A DNA stretch of 64,000 nt from Mesorhizobium sp. WSM3860 (GCF_002294995.1 NZ_NSGF01000026.1:1-64000), one strand, 5' to 3'. Positions 33,146-42,073 are shown, counted from the stretch's first letter. The notes: generated by a model not told the origin, from the letters alone. Made by a program: numbers and translations.

Positions 33146-33192
33146 ATCTCCCCCCACGAGGAGGAGATGGCCGCGAAGCGGTCAGATGGGGG
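33146..33192 (+). repeat. mosaic palindromic repeat, GGCCGC/GCGGTC type
   Basis: CTCCCCCCACGAGGAGGAG then TGGCCGC-gaa-GCGGTCA and GATGGGGGTCG. It is a fourth sequence version of the second hairpin. Confidence 0.75.
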
Positions 33193-33253
33193 TCGCCGTG
33201 CGTGAAGCGCCGGCGTCCCTACGACGCCAGACGAGGTTGGCGATCCATGTGAG

Positions 33254-33293
33254 ACGACCCCCTCTGTCGCCTTCGGCGCATCAAGGGGGAGAT
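33254..33293 (-). repeat. mosaic palindromic repeat with deletion
   Basis: GACCCCCTCTGTCGCC-ttc-GGCG, then a deletion of about ten bases, then CATCAAGGGGGAGAT. It ends just before the stop of the aldo/keto reductase. Confidence 0.7.
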
Positions 33294-33301
33294 CAGGTGC
33301 C

Positions 33302-34132
33302 TCAAAACATAAACGCCGCCGTCGCCGGATCGGGGCCGGTGCGGCCGTCGGCGGAGTCCATGCGGCGGACAGTCTGCATCTCCTCGTCATCCAGCTCGAA
33401 ATCGAAGACGGCGAAATTACCGGCGATGCGGTCCTGGTGGTTCGACTTCGGAATGACGATTAACCCTTCCTGCAGGTGCCAGCGGATGATGACCTGCGCC
33501 ACCGACTTGCCGTGCTTCTTGGCGACGCCCTGAAGCGTCGGGTCGGCAAGCAGCCGGCCGCTGCCGAGCGGGCTCCAGCTTTCGATGCGGATGTTGTGTC
33601 TCTTGTGGAACTCGCGTTTGTCGCGCTGCTGGAAGCGCGGATGCAGCTCGATCTGGTTGACGGCGGGCGTTACACCGGTCTCGCCGATGATGCGCTCCAG
33701 ATGGTCCTGGTTGAAGTTCGACACGCCGACCGACTTGATGCGGCCAGCCTGCTTCAGCTCGACCAGAGCCTTCCAGGCCTCGACATATTTGTTCTGGCTG
33801 GGCACCGGCCAGTGGATCAGGAAGAGATCGATCTGGTCGATGCCAAGCTTTTGCATGGTGTCGTCGAAGGAGCGCAACGCCGCGTCGCGCTGGTGGCCGC
33901 CATTGCGCAGCTTCGAGGTGATGAACAGCTCGTTCCTCGGCACGCCGGCCGAACGCATCGCCTCGCCGACGCCTTCCTCGTTGCGGTAGCCCTCGGCAGT
34001 GTCGATCAGCCGGTAGCCGGCCTCGATCCCCCAACGGACGACCTTGGCGGTGATATCCGGATCGACCTGCCACACGCCGAGGCCGATCTGTGGGATGGTC
34101 GAGCCGTCGTTCAAGACGAGCTGTGCTGGCAT
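33302..34132 (-). CDS. dkgA: aldo/keto reductase (2,5-diketo-D-gluconate reductase type)
   Basis: 276 residues, normal for this family. Catalytic tetrad segments: LIDTAEGYRNEEGVGEAM (Asp and Tyr), ITSKLRN (Lys), LFLIHWPVP (His). The C-terminal NADPH-binding region VIPKSNHQDRIAGNFAVFDF is typical of AKR5/Dkg enzymes, which reduce keto-sugars and other carbonyls with NADPH. ATG 34132 is preceded by AAGGAT. The symbol reflects family likeness only. No operon partner. Confidence 0.88.
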   Translation of the reverse strand: MPAQLVLNDGSTIPQIGLGVWQVDPDITAKVVRWGIEAGYRLIDTAEGYRNEEGVGEAMRSAGVPRNELFITSKLRNGGHQRDAALRSFDDTMQKLGIDQIDLFLIHWPVPSQNKYVEAWKALVELKQAGRIKSVGVSNFNQDHLERIIGETGVTPAVNQIELHPRFQQRDKREFHKRHNIRIESWSPLGSGRLLADPTLQGVAKKHGKSVAQVIIRWHLQEGLIVIPKSNHQDRIAGNFAVFDFELDDEEMQTVRRMDSADGRTGPDPATAAFMF

Positions 34133-34233
34133 GGGGGGATCCTTTTGGCGGGGAGGGTTGGCCCGGTCTATCTAGGCCGCGGTTCGGGGAATGCCAGTCG
34201 AGGATTAAGATAGTGCCGGCGCCAAAGCTGCCA

Positions 34234-34280
34234 ATCTCCCCCCTCGTGGGGGAGATGTCCGGCAGGACAGAGGGGGGCGC
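34234..34280 (+). repeat. mosaic palindromic repeat, left flank of the second DUF559 gene
   Basis: CTCCCCCC-tcgt-GGGGGAG, TGTCC-ggca-GGACA, AGAGGGGGGCGC. Perfect in both hairpins and in inverted orientation to the copy at 34717. Confidence 0.85.
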
Positions 34281-34328
34281 CGTAGAGTAGAAACGTCGGC
34301 GAGACAAACCTCATTCCAAGTTCTGACC

Positions 34329-34692
34329 ATGCCGCATACACCCCTGCCGCCCCGACATCGCGCGAACGCAAAATCGATGCGCAAGGCCATGACCGGCGCG
34401 GAGTTGAAGCTGTGCAACGAACTTCGTGGTCACCGGCTGATGGGGCTCGGCTTCCGCCGGCAGTTTCCGATCGCAGGTTACATCGTTGATTTTTGCCTGC
34501 CCGCAGAAAAAGCTGATCGTGGAAGTGGACGGGTCACAGCATGGCGACGGCGATGGCGCGCGCAGTGATGAGGCCCGAACCAGGCGTTTGGAATCTGACG
34601 GCTGGATCATTTTGCGTTTCTGGAATGACGACGTCATCCGCGACATCGACAATGTCTGTCAGCACGTTGTTATTGCGGCGGGACTGGCCTAA
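34329..34692 (+). pseudogene. second DUF559 protein gene, broken by a +1 frameshift
   Basis: Two overlapping frames together encode a paralogue of the DUF559 protein at 15357. The first (34329-34568) gives MPHTPLPPRHRANAKSMRKA to GYIVDF; the second (to 34692) gives ACPQKKLIVEVDGSQH to WIILRFWNDDVIRDIDNV. The break is in gatttttgcc: five Ts at 34490-34494, where four would restore GYIVDFACPQKKL. The E-x-D-x-x-x-H residues survive. It may be decay, a phase-variable T tract or a sequencing error. Flanked by inverted mosaic repeats. Confidence 0.85.
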
Positions 34693-34716
34693 CGGACTTG
34701 AGATGCTGGCGGGACA

Positions 34717-34763
34717 GCGCCCCCTCTGTCCTGCCGGACATCTCCCCCACGAGGGGGGAGATC
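34717..34763 (-). repeat. mosaic palindromic repeat, right flank of the second DUF559 gene
   Basis: Reverse complement of 34234-34280 apart from one missing G in the G-run: GCGCCCCCTCTGTCC-tgcc-GGACA, TCTCCCCC-acga-GGGGGGAGA. It begins 25 bp after the DUF559 stop. Confidence 0.85.
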
Positions 34764-34770
34764 AGCAGTT

Positions 34771-35436
34771 TCAACCCCTCGCCCCGAACCGCAGCCCGTC
34801 CATCAAGAGCTTCACCAGCCGCCCCGAGCGGTCCCGCCAGTCGGGCGTGTTGGGGGCGGAGTAGATGCCGCCCAGCGCATGCAGCACGTCCGACGCATCG
34901 ACGTCGGCGCGGATCTTCCCCGCAGCTGCGGCCTGATCGACCAGCCGCTTCAGCGCGCCGGATACGCGGCCTGAAGTATCTGAGAACAGCGTCGAGTTGG
35001 CGGTGAGCAATAGCCGCAGGCTGGTCGCCAGGCCCCGCTTGGTGGCGATGTAGTCGACGAAGCGCTGCATCCACAGCTCCAGCGCGACATCGGCCCGATG
35101 CTGCCCGGCAAGTTCCTCGGCCGCATGGCAGAGCCCTTCCACCTCGCGGCGGTAGACAACCTCGACCAGATGCTCGCGCGTCGGGAAATGCCGGTAGAGC
35201 GTGCCAATGCCGACTCCTGCCCGCTTGGCGATCTCCTCCAGCGAGGCATCGACACCCTCGGCCGCAAACGCCTGCGCCGCCGCCACGACAAGCTTGTCGC
35301 GGTTGCGCTGGGCATCGGCGCGCAGCGGCTTTGGCGCCGGTATTTCAGGCTTTTCCGCAGGCTGCGGGGGCTGTTCAGTCAGTTTTTTCTCCACTCTCGC
35401 AATATGGGGCTTGAACCCATGCGGGTCAGCCCCCAC
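34771..35436 (-). CDS. TetR family transcriptional regulator
   Basis: About 221 residues. The N-terminal helix-turn-helix (RDKLVVAAAQAFAAEGVDAS, LEEIAKRAGVGIGTLYRHFP) is a textbook TetR domain; the ligand-binding C-terminal part is of the SCO/YbiH-like helical type (LATSLRLLLTANSTLFSDTS). Both candidate starts are GTG (35436 or 35394); the later start keeps a 20-bp palindrome (35443-35462) clear of the coding region. No divergent target gene is recognised, so it probably regulates itself and an unlinked gene. Confidence 0.87.
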   Translation of the reverse strand: MGADPHGFKPHIARVEKKLTEQPPQPAEKPEIPAPKPLRADAQRNRDKLVVAAAQAFAAEGVDASLEEIAKRAGVGIGTLYRHFPTREHLVEVVYRREVEGLCHAAEELAGQHRADVALELWMQRFVDYIATKRGLATSLRLLLTANSTLFSDTSGRVSGALKRLVDQAAAAGKIRADVDASDVLHALGGIYSAPNTPDWRDRSGRLVKLLMDGLRFGARG

Positions 35437-35442
35437 GTAAAT

Positions 35443-35462
35443 AAACGGAGGCGCCTCCGTTT
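35443..35462. promoter_or_regulatory. 20-bp perfect palindrome, candidate TetR operator
   Basis: AAACGGAGGCGCCTCCGTTT, immediately upstream of the tetR start. Position, length and perfect symmetry fit an autoregulatory TetR site. The ATTTAC/AT-rich sequence beside it could form the promoter. Confidence 0.7.
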
Positions 35463-35593
35463 TAGTGGAGTGCTCTCATCATATAATCAGGGGAAGCGGT
35501 ATGTCACGTGTCGAAGGACGGAAAGCTGTTTCTGGCCGGCGGAGAACGGCGGCGCTTTCTGCGACGTCTGCGGTTGACGAGTTCGCTTGTGAC

Positions 35594-35763
35594 TTCGTCA
35601 TCCTAGGGCGGAGCAAGGAGCGAAGCGACGCGGCGCAGACCCTAGGATCCATGCCGGTACCTGCGAGCGCAACTACGGTGCAGGATTCTGGCCCGCCGCG
35701 TTCCTCGGCGAGCGTCACGGCATGGATCCTCGAGTCAAGCCGGTCAAGCCCGAGGATGACGAA
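35594..35763. repeat. 170-bp MITE-like element
   Basis: Ends TTCGTCATCCTAGGG and CCCGAGGATGACGAA are inverted with one mismatch. A second internal inverted pair is GGATCCATGCCG / CGGCATGGATCC. Elements with these TTCGTCATCCT ends are, to my knowledge, widespread in rhizobial intergenic DNA. No coding capacity. Confidence 0.7.
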
Positions 35764-35783
35764 TAGAGAGGCCGGCGGGACAG

Positions 35784-35830
35784 CACCCCCCTCTGCCCTG
35801 CCGAGCATCTCCCCCGCAAAGGGGGAGATC
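35784..35830 (-). repeat. mosaic palindromic repeat
   Basis: GCACCCCCCTCTGCCC-tgcc-GAGCA followed by TCTCCCCCGCAAAGGGGGAGA; the small stem is partly lost on one side. Upstream of the molybdenum hydroxylase operon. Confidence 0.75.
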
Positions 35831-35935
35831 AGGCTCTCCGCCGCCGGCGACCTTCCTCAGACGCCACCCTTGCCCCTCTCCTCCCAAGCCCCATCTCCCT
35901 CCCCCTAGCGTCCAGCAATCGGAGCCCGACGCCTC

Positions 35936-36493
35936 ATGACCAGCCAGACAATCATCGATCCTCCCGAAGACGGCCATTTCAGGAACGGCCAGGCCAGCAA
36001 CGGCTCGGCCCCCAGCCCCACCACCTTATCCATCCACCTCACCATCAACGGCCGTGACCACGCGCTCGACATCGAGCCGCGGGTTACCCTGCTCGACGCG
36101 CTGCGCGAGCGGCTCCACCTCACCGGCACCAAGAAAGGCTGCGACCACGGCCAGTGCGGCGCCTGCACCGTCCATGTCGACGGTGAGCGGGTGCTCGCCT
36201 GCCTGACTTTAGCCGCCCAGGTCGAAGGCCGCTCGATCACAACAATAGAAGGGCTCGCCGACGAAGACGGCACGCTGCATGCCGTGCAGGCCGCCTTCCT
36301 CGAACAGGACGCCTTCCAGTGCGGCTATTGCACGCCGGGCCAGATCATGTCGGCGGTGGCCTGCATCCGCGAGGGCCATGCCGGCTCCGACGAGGAGATC
36401 CGCGAATACATGGCCGGCAATCTGTGCCGCTGCGGCGCCTATCCGCACATCGTCGCCGCCGTCCGCCAGGCAGCCGAGGGACTCCGCTCATGA
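35936..36493 (+). CDS. molybdenum hydroxylase, [2Fe-2S] subunit (PaoA/YagT-like)
   Basis: 185 residues. Two iron-sulfur clusters are visible: the plant-type ferredoxin ligands Cys69, 74, 77 and 89 (KGCDHGQCGACTVHVDG, VLACLTLAA) and the C-terminal helical-domain ligands Cys129, 132, 164 and 166 (FQCGYCTPGQ, GNLCRCGAYP). It carries electrons from the Mo centre to FAD in an aldehyde/xanthine oxidoreductase. E. coli PaoA (YagT) has a Tat signal; here the 30-residue leader has no twin arginine or hydrophobic core, so the complex is probably cytoplasmic. Overlaps the next gene by 4 bp (ATGA). Confidence 0.93.
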   Translation: MTSQTIIDPPEDGHFRNGQASNGSAPSPTTLSIHLTINGRDHALDIEPRVTLLDALRERLHLTGTKKGCDHGQCGACTVHVDGERVLACLTLAAQVEGRSITTIEGLADEDGTLHAVQAAFLEQDAFQCGYCTPGQIMSAVACIREGHAGSDEEIREYMAGNLCRCGAYPHIVAAVRQAAEGLRS

Positions 36494-37473
36494 GAGACTT
36501 TTCCTATCTTCGCGTCGACAGCGTCGAGGCCGCGCGCAACGCGGCCGCGCTTCCCGGCGCCATGCTGCTTGCCGGCGGCACGACGCTCATCGATCTCGCC
36601 AAATGCGGCGTCGCCGAACCGGCCACCGTCATCGACATCAGCTATATCGAGGGACTGAACGCCATCGATGTAACCGCCGACCGCGCCGTCATCGGCGCGC
36701 TGGCCAAGATGAGCCATGTCGCCGACAACGCCGAGGTGAAAAGCCACTTCCCGGCGGTTTCGGAAGCGTTGTGGCAGGCGGCCTCGGCGCAGCTGCGCAA
36801 CATGGCGACCATCGGCGGCAACCTGATGCAGCGCACGCGCTGTCCCTATTTCCGCGATCCGCAGAACTTCCCGGCCTGCAACAAGCGCGAGCCGGGCAGC
36901 GGCTGCTCGGCGATCGGCGGCGTCACGCGCGGCCATGCGGTGCTCGGCACCAGCGAAGCCTGCATCGCCACCTATCCGGGCGACCTCGCCATCGCGCTGG
37001 TCGCCTTCGACGCCGAGGTCGATCTCGGCGAGCGGAAGCTGAAGGTCGAGGACTTCTTCCTCGCCCCTGGCGCCACGGCCGAGCGCGAGCACGACATCCG
37101 TCCGGGCGAAGTGATCACGGCCATCGAGATCCCGGGTTCGGCCGCAGCCAGACGCTCGACCTATCTGAAGGTCCGCGACCGCCAGTCCTATGAATTCGCG
37201 GCGGCGAGCGCTGCCGTCGGACTGGAGCTCGAAGGCGACGGCCGCACCATACGCGACATCCGCGTCGCGGTCGGCGGCGTCGCCACCAAGCCGTGGCGGG
37301 CGCGTGAAGTCGAAGACGCGCTGAAGGGCAAGCCGCTCGACGAAGCGACCGTTCGCAAGGCGAGCGAGCTCGCCATGGAGAGCGCCGTCGACCATGGCGC
37401 CAACCACTACAAGATCGCATTGGCGCCGCGCGTGATCGCGCGCGCCATCCTCCAATTGGGAGAGACGGCATGA
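36490..37473 (+). CDS. molybdenum hydroxylase, FAD-binding subunit (PaoB/YagS-like)
   Basis: 327 residues, start at the ATGA overlap. The FAD-binding fold of the family shows as AMLLAGGTTLIDLAKCGVAE and ATIGGNLMQRTRCPYFRDPQ. The inserted cysteines RCPYFRDPQNFPACNKREPG plus SGC are the extra [4Fe-4S] ligands of PaoB-type subunits. It passes electrons to the final acceptor. Co-translated with both neighbours. Confidence 0.92.
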   Translation: MRDFSYLRVDSVEAARNAAALPGAMLLAGGTTLIDLAKCGVAEPATVIDISYIEGLNAIDVTADRAVIGALAKMSHVADNAEVKSHFPAVSEALWQAASAQLRNMATIGGNLMQRTRCPYFRDPQNFPACNKREPGSGCSAIGGVTRGHAVLGTSEACIATYPGDLAIALVAFDAEVDLGERKLKVEDFFLAPGATAEREHDIRPGEVITAIEIPGSAAARRSTYLKVRDRQSYEFAAASAAVGLELEGDGRTIRDIRVAVGGVATKPWRAREVEDALKGKPLDEATVRKASELAMESAVDHGANHYKIALAPRVIARAILQLGETA

Positions 37474-39758
37474 CCGCTCATGACATGAAACACGCAGGCT
37501 CCGACAGCGCGCGCCTCGAGGCGGTGGGCGGGCGCCTGTCGCGCGTCGATGGCCCGGCCAAGATCACCGGCGCGGCGCGCTACGCGTTCGAACAGCAGCT
37601 CGAAGGGCTGACCCATGCGGTGCTGGTCGGCACGACGATTGCCGCCGGCAAGGTCACCGGCATCGACACACGCGCGGCTGAAACCGCGCCGGGCGTGCTC
37701 GCCGTGCTGACGCCCGACACCATCATGGAACTGAATTCGGCATCGGACTGGTTCGGCAGACAGCCGTCCGAAGAAACCTATTGCCCGCTCGTCCGCGAGG
37801 TCACCTTTTCCGGCCAGCACATTGCTGCCGTCGTGGCCGAGACCTTGGAGCAGGCCGTCGCCGCTGCGGCGCTGGTCAAGGTCGGCTATGACGAGACGCC
37901 GGCAATCGTCGACCTGAGCGACGGCAGCGACGGCATTCCGGTCGACGCCATGACCAAGGAATGGGGCGACGCCGAAGCCGCCTTCGCCGAGGCGCCGGTG
38001 CGCGTCTGCGCCTCCTACAACACGCCGCGGGAATTCCAGGCGGCTATGGAGCCGCACGGGCTGATCGCGCGCTGGGAGGGCGACGAGCTCACCATCTGGG
38101 AGCCGAGCCAGTGGCTCGACGGCATGGCGCGCACCTATGCCGAATGGTTCGGCGTGCCGTTCGAGAATGTGCGGCTGGTCTCGCCCTATATCGGCGGCGG
38201 CTTCGGCTCCAAGGCGTTGGCGCTCGCGCACAGCGCGGTGGCGGCGGCAGCGGCAAAGATGCTGGGACGCCCGGTGAAGCTGGTGCTCAACCGCCCGCAG
38301 AATTTCACCTCCTATGGCGGCCGTGCCGCGACGCGCCAGACGGTAGCGATCGGCGCCGACAAGGCGGGCCGCATCCAGTCGATCGTGCATCGCGGGGTCA
38401 ACGAAACGGCCGTCGACGGCATGTGGGTCGAGCCGCTCGGCTCCGTCACCTCGATCATGTATGCCACGCCCAATTTCTCCTCGAAGCAGAATGTGGTGCG
38501 GGTGAACACGGTGGTGCCGGGGGCAAAGCGCGCGCCGGGCGAGAACCCGAGCGCCTTCGGCATCGAATGCGCCATCGACGAGCTCGCTTATGAGCTCGGT
38601 ATCGACCCGCTGGAGATGCGGCTGATCAATTATGCCGAGCAGGATCCCCACGCGAAGAAGGCGTGGTCGACAAGGCAGCTGCGCGAGGCCTTTGCCGCCG
38701 GCGCGGAAGCCTTCGGCTGGGCTAGGCGTTCGCGCGAGCCGCGCTCGATGCGCGACGGGCATCAGCTCATCGGCTGGGGCGTGGCGGCCGGCACCTATCC
38801 GGTGCGGCGCGCTTATGGCGAGGCGGTGGTGAAGCTGCTGGCCGACGGCTCGGTCGAGGTCGAAAGCTCCTCCATCGACATGGGCCAGGGCACCTACACG
38901 ATCCTGGCGCAGACCGCGGCCGAGACGCTTGGCGTGCCGGTGGAGAAGGTGTCGGTGAGGCTGGGGGATTCCCACTTCGCCCGCGCCGGCGTCACCGGCG
39001 GCTCGCGGCTCGCCGGTGTCATGACCGGCGCGGTGTACAAGGCGGCGGGCCAGGCGCTGGACGAGCTGATCGGACTGGCGCTCTCCGATCCGCGCTCGCC
39101 CTTCCATGGGCTGCAGGCGAACACGCTTCAAGTGAAGGGCGGCCGCATCGCCGCGCCGCGTGGTGACGGCCCGGAGTTCTCTATCGCCGAGCTGATGAGC
39201 ACCCTCGGTCGCGAAAAGATCGAGGCCAAGGGCGACACTGTTCCGGCCAGCTTCACGCCGGAGCAGCGCTATAACAACTACACCACCATCGCCATGGCGC
39301 TGCCGCACACCGAGGGCGAGCATTCGCGCCACTCCTGGTGCGCGCATTTCGTCGAGGTGCGTGTCGACGAGGATTTTGGCACGGTGCGCGTGTCGCGCGT
39401 CGTTTCGGCGCTGGATTCCGGCCGGCTCTACAACCCCAAGCTCGCGGAGAGCCAGTGGAAGGGCGGCATCGTCATGGGCATCGGCCAGGCGCTTCTGGAA
39501 GAAGGCATCGTCGACCGCCGCCATGGCCGCATCGTCAACGGCAACCTCGCCGACTACATGCTGCCGACCAATGCCGACATCCCGGATATCCAGACGATCT
39601 CGGTCGGCATCCCTGACCCGCATTCCTCCGCCCTCGGCGGCAAGGGCGTCGGCGAGCTCGGTATCGTCGGCGTGGCGCCGGCGATTGCGAATGCGGTATT
39701 TCACGCGACTGGGAAGCGGGTGCGGGATCTGCCGATCACGCTGGAGAAGTTGATCTAG
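37470..39758 (+). CDS. molybdenum hydroxylase, molybdopterin-binding subunit (PaoC/YagR-like)
   Basis: 762 residues, catalytic subunit binding Mo-molybdopterin cytosine dinucleotide. IGGGFGSKALALAHSAVAAA and SSIDMGQGTYTILAQTAAET are cofactor-contact motifs; the invariant catalytic Glu is in GVGELGIVGVAPAIANAVFH (about residue 730). It hydroxylates an aldehyde or N-heterocycle with water as oxygen source. No chaperone (paoD/xdhC-like) or cofactor gene follows; these must lie elsewhere. ATGA overlap with the FAD subunit. Confidence 0.94.
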   Translation: MTAHDMKHAGSDSARLEAVGGRLSRVDGPAKITGAARYAFEQQLEGLTHAVLVGTTIAAGKVTGIDTRAAETAPGVLAVLTPDTIMELNSASDWFGRQPSEETYCPLVREVTFSGQHIAAVVAETLEQAVAAAALVKVGYDETPAIVDLSDGSDGIPVDAMTKEWGDAEAAFAEAPVRVCASYNTPREFQAAMEPHGLIARWEGDELTIWEPSQWLDGMARTYAEWFGVPFENVRLVSPYIGGGFGSKALALAHSAVAAAAAKMLGRPVKLVLNRPQNFTSYGGRAATRQTVAIGADKAGRIQSIVHRGVNETAVDGMWVEPLGSVTSIMYATPNFSSKQNVVRVNTVVPGAKRAPGENPSAFGIECAIDELAYELGIDPLEMRLINYAEQDPHAKKAWSTRQLREAFAAGAEAFGWARRSREPRSMRDGHQLIGWGVAAGTYPVRRAYGEAVVKLLADGSVEVESSSIDMGQGTYTILAQTAAETLGVPVEKVSVRLGDSHFARAGVTGGSRLAGVMTGAVYKAAGQALDELIGLALSDPRSPFHGLQANTLQVKGGRIAAPRGDGPEFSIAELMSTLGREKIEAKGDTVPASFTPEQRYNNYTTIAMALPHTEGEHSRHSWCAHFVEVRVDEDFGTVRVSRVVSALDSGRLYNPKLAESQWKGGIVMGIGQALLEEGIVDRRHGRIVNGNLADYMLPTNADIPDIQTISVGIPDPHSSALGGKGVGELGIVGVAPAIANAVFHATGKRVRDLPITLEKLI

Positions 39759-39769
39759 GCGCCGGTCTT

Positions 39770-39831
39770 GTCTCCCCCCTTGAGGTCCCCTTGAGGGGGA
39801 GATGTCGCCGAAACGCGACAGAGGGGGTCGC
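39770..39831 (+). repeat. mosaic palindromic repeat with internal duplication, GTCGCC/GCGACA type
   Basis: TCTCCCCCCTTGAGGTCCCC then TTGAGGGGGAGA: the CCCCTTGAGG unit is duplicated as in the copies at 28370 and 42128. Second hairpin TGTCGCC-gaaac-GCGACA. Confidence 0.8.
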
Positions 39832-39884
39832 CGCGCGTGGAGCGCCAGCTTCCATGTGCCGCAATAGGCCGAGTCCAGTCGGAC

Positions 39885-39929
39885 CGCCCCCCTCTGCCCT
39901 GCCGGGCATCTCCCCCTCGAGGGGGGAGA
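39885..39929 (-). repeat. mosaic palindromic repeat
   Basis: CGCCCCCCTCTGCCC-tgcc-GGGCA followed by TCTCCCCCTC-ga-GGGGGGAGA. The small stem has co-changed to GCCC/GGGC. A 50-bp module shared with 4922 and 42186 separates it from the copy at 39770. Confidence 0.8.
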
Positions 39930-40694
39930 TCACCTGCCCTCGCCCTGGCCCTTCAAAAACTGCCGGAGCAAATCCACCGGCAGCGGGAACACCACCGTGG
40001 AGGAACGCTCGCCGGCGATGTCATGCAGGGCCTCGAAATAGCGAAGCTGCATGGCCTGCGGCTCGGCCGCCAGCATGCGGCCGGCCTCGACCAGCTTGGC
40101 CGCCGCCTGCTGCTCGCCGTCGGCGTTGATGACCTTGGCGCGCCGCAGCCGCTCGGCCTCGGCCTGCTTGGCGATGGCGCGGACCATGCTCTCATTCAGG
40201 TCGACATGCTTGATCTCGACATTCGAGACTTTGATGCCCCAGGCGTCGGTGCGCTGGTCGAGGATCTCCTGGATGTCGCTGTTGAGCTTATCGCGCTCGG
40301 CCAGCATCTCGTCCAGCTCGTGCTTGCCGAGCACCGAGCGCAGCGTGGTCTGCGCCAGCTGATTGGTGGCGGTCATGAAATCCTCGACCTGGATGATTGC
40401 CCGCTCGGCGTCGACGATCCGGAAATAGAGCACGGCGTTGACCTTCACCGAGACGTTGTCGCGCGAGATGACGTCCTGCGGCGGCACATCCTGCACCACA
40501 ACGCGCAGGTCCACGCGCACCATCTGCTGGATGAAGGGAACGAGCAGGATGAGCCCAGGCCCCTTTACCCCGGTGAAACGGCCGAGCGTGAACACCACGC
40601 CGCGCTCATATTCCCTCAGGATGCGGATGGCCGCCGACAGGAACATGATCACCAGCAGTGCGAGGATCAGATAGGCGACATAACCGACCGTCAT
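39930..40694 (-). CDS. SPFH/stomatin (slipin) family membrane protein
   Basis: 254 residues: one N-terminal membrane helix ([20 protein letters not shown]), then the SPFH domain ([60 protein letters not shown]) and a C-terminal coiled coil ([20 protein letters not shown]). It assembles into membrane rings or microdomains and is cleaved or regulated by an NfeD-type protease; the gene overlaps the NfeD gene by 4 bp (ATGA), the usual slipin-nfeD operon. Confidence 0.93.
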   Translation of the reverse strand: MTVGYVAYLILALLVIMFLSAAIRILREYERGVVFTLGRFTGVKGPGLILLVPFIQQMVRVDLRVVVQDVPPQDVISRDNVSVKVNAVLYFRIVDAERAIIQVEDFMTATNQLAQTTLRSVLGKHELDEMLAERDKLNSDIQEILDQRTDAWGIKVSNVEIKHVDLNESMVRAIAKQAEAERLRRAKVINADGEQQAAAKLVEAGRMLAAEPQAMQLRYFEALHDIAGERSSTVVFPLPVDLLRQFLKGQGEGR

Positions 40695-42073
40695 TGTTTC
40701 GCTCCGTCGTTTCCCGCCGCGTTGTAACCTGCACCACGCCGCCGCACCGTCAGCACGAGATCGCTGACGGCGGTCACCTCCGCGCGATCTCCGGGCGCGA
40801 TCGGCTCGTCGGCCTTGGCGCGCCAGCGCTCGCCGAGCGCCAGCACATGACCTTCTCCGCCTTCCCAGTCGAGAACGTCCACCGAGAGACCGCGCATGGC
40901 CCCGCCGCCGACGCGCGGCGGATTGCGGCGCGCTGCCCAGAGATAGCTGCCGGCAAGCAGCGCGAGGCCCAACGTCAGCGCCGCGGCTGGGCCGATGACC
41001 GCCCAGGATATGGCGAAGCCCGGCCCCTCGACCTTGAGCAGCATGGTCGCGCCGAGCAGGAAGGCGGCCGCGCCGCCGGCACCCAGCACCACTGTCGGAT
41101 TGAAGGCCTCGACGATGAGGAAGGCGATGCCGAGCAGCATCAGGGCGAGCCCGGTATAGTTGATCGGCAAGAGATCGAGCGCGTAGAGGGCAAGCACGAG
41201 GCAGATGGCGCCGATGACGCCGGGCGCCACCGCGCCTGGGCTCGTGACCTCGAAGACGATGCCGTAGAAGCCGATCAGCATCAGGAGGACGGCAACGTTC
41301 GGATCGGTGATGACCGCGAGAAGCCGGATGAACCAGCCGGGATCCAGGATCTCGACGGCCAGGCCCTTCGTCGCCAGCACCTCTTTCTTGCCGGCCAGGT
41401 CGACGGTGCGGCCGTCGGCGAGTTGCAGCAGCTCCGTCGTGTCGCGGGCGACGAAGTCGATGACATGTTGCTGCAGCGCCGCGCTTGCCGAGAGGCTCGC
41501 CGCCTCGCGCACCGCCTTCTCGCCCCAGTCGCCATTGCGCCCGCGCAGTTCAGCGAGCGAGCGGATCAGCGCCACCGCGTCGTTGGTCGCCTTGGCCGTC
41601 ATTGGGTCGCCGGCTGGCTTCCCGGTACCCTTCTCGTCCTTCTCGCCGCCGGGAAGCGAAGGCAGCCCGCCGATCTCGACCGGCGTCGCGGCGCCCAGAT
41701 TGGTGCCGGGCGCCATCGCCGCGACATGGGTCGAGTAAAGGATATAGGTTCCGGCGCTCGCCGCATGGCCGCCGGCCGGCGCGACATAGCCGATGACGGG
41801 AACGGGGGAAGCCAGGATATCGGCGATCATCTCGCGCATCGAGGTGACCAGGCCGCCCGGCGTGTCGAGCTGAAGGATGAGAGCCCCGGCGTTGCGCTCG
41901 TCCGCGGCCTTGAGCGCTTCCTTGAGCTGGCGCGAACTTGCCGGACCGATGGCGCCGTCTATCGCGATGCTCAAGGCAATCCTCTCCCCCGCCGTTTCGG
42001 CCGAGGAGAAGGGAAAAAGCGCCGCGGCGGCCATGAAGGCCGCTGCCAGAAGGGCCACCCGCGCGAGTTTCAC
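40691..42073 (-). CDS. NfeD family membrane serine protease (long form)
   Basis: 460 residues from GTG 42073, with AAGGAG upstream. Signal peptide at the N-terminus; ClpP-like serine protease domain with catalytic Ser106 ([12 protein letters not shown]) and Lys161 (MTAKATND); then about four to five membrane helices from residue 250 ([20 protein letters not shown]) and a C-terminal OB-fold NfeD domain ([20 protein letters not shown]). Family members cleave stomatin-like partners, here the gene product just downstream. Upstream of the SPFH gene in one operon. Confidence 0.93.
   Translation of the reverse strand: MKLARVALLAAAFMAAAALFPFSSAETAGERIALSIAIDGAIGPASSRQLKEALKAADERNAGALILQLDTPGGLVTSMREMIADILASPVPVIGYVAPAGGHAASAGTYILYSTHVAAMAPGTNLGAATPVEIGGLPSLPGGEKDEKGTGKPAGDPMTAKATNDAVALIRSLAELRGRNGDWGEKAVREAASLSASAALQQHVIDFVARDTTELLQLADGRTVDLAGKKEVLATKGLAVEILDPGWFIRLLAVITDPNVAVLLMLIGFYGIVFEVTSPGAVAPGVIGAICLVLALYALDLLPINYTGLALMLLGIAFLIVEAFNPTVVLGAGGAAAFLLGATMLLKVEGPGFAISWAVIGPAAALTLGLALLAGSYLWAARRNPPRVGGGAMRGLSVDVLDWEGGEGHVLALGERWRAKADEPIAPGDRAEVTAVSDLVLTVRRRGAGYNAAGNDGAKQ

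Larger units (their letters stand above)
35437..35935. other. 499-bp intergenic region: operator, MITE-like element and mosaic repeat
   Basis: No gene is supported; a 147-codon frame across it is composed of repeat sequence. It contains a 20-bp palindrome beside tetR, a 170-bp element with 15-bp inverted ends, and a mosaic repeat. The promoter of the molybdenum hydroxylase operon must lie in its last 100 bp. Confidence 0.7.

Noticed and set aside
35465-35908. 147-codon plus-strand frame upstream of the molybdenum hydroxylase operon
   Set aside because: Entirely within the MITE-like and mosaic repeats; no ribosome-binding site.
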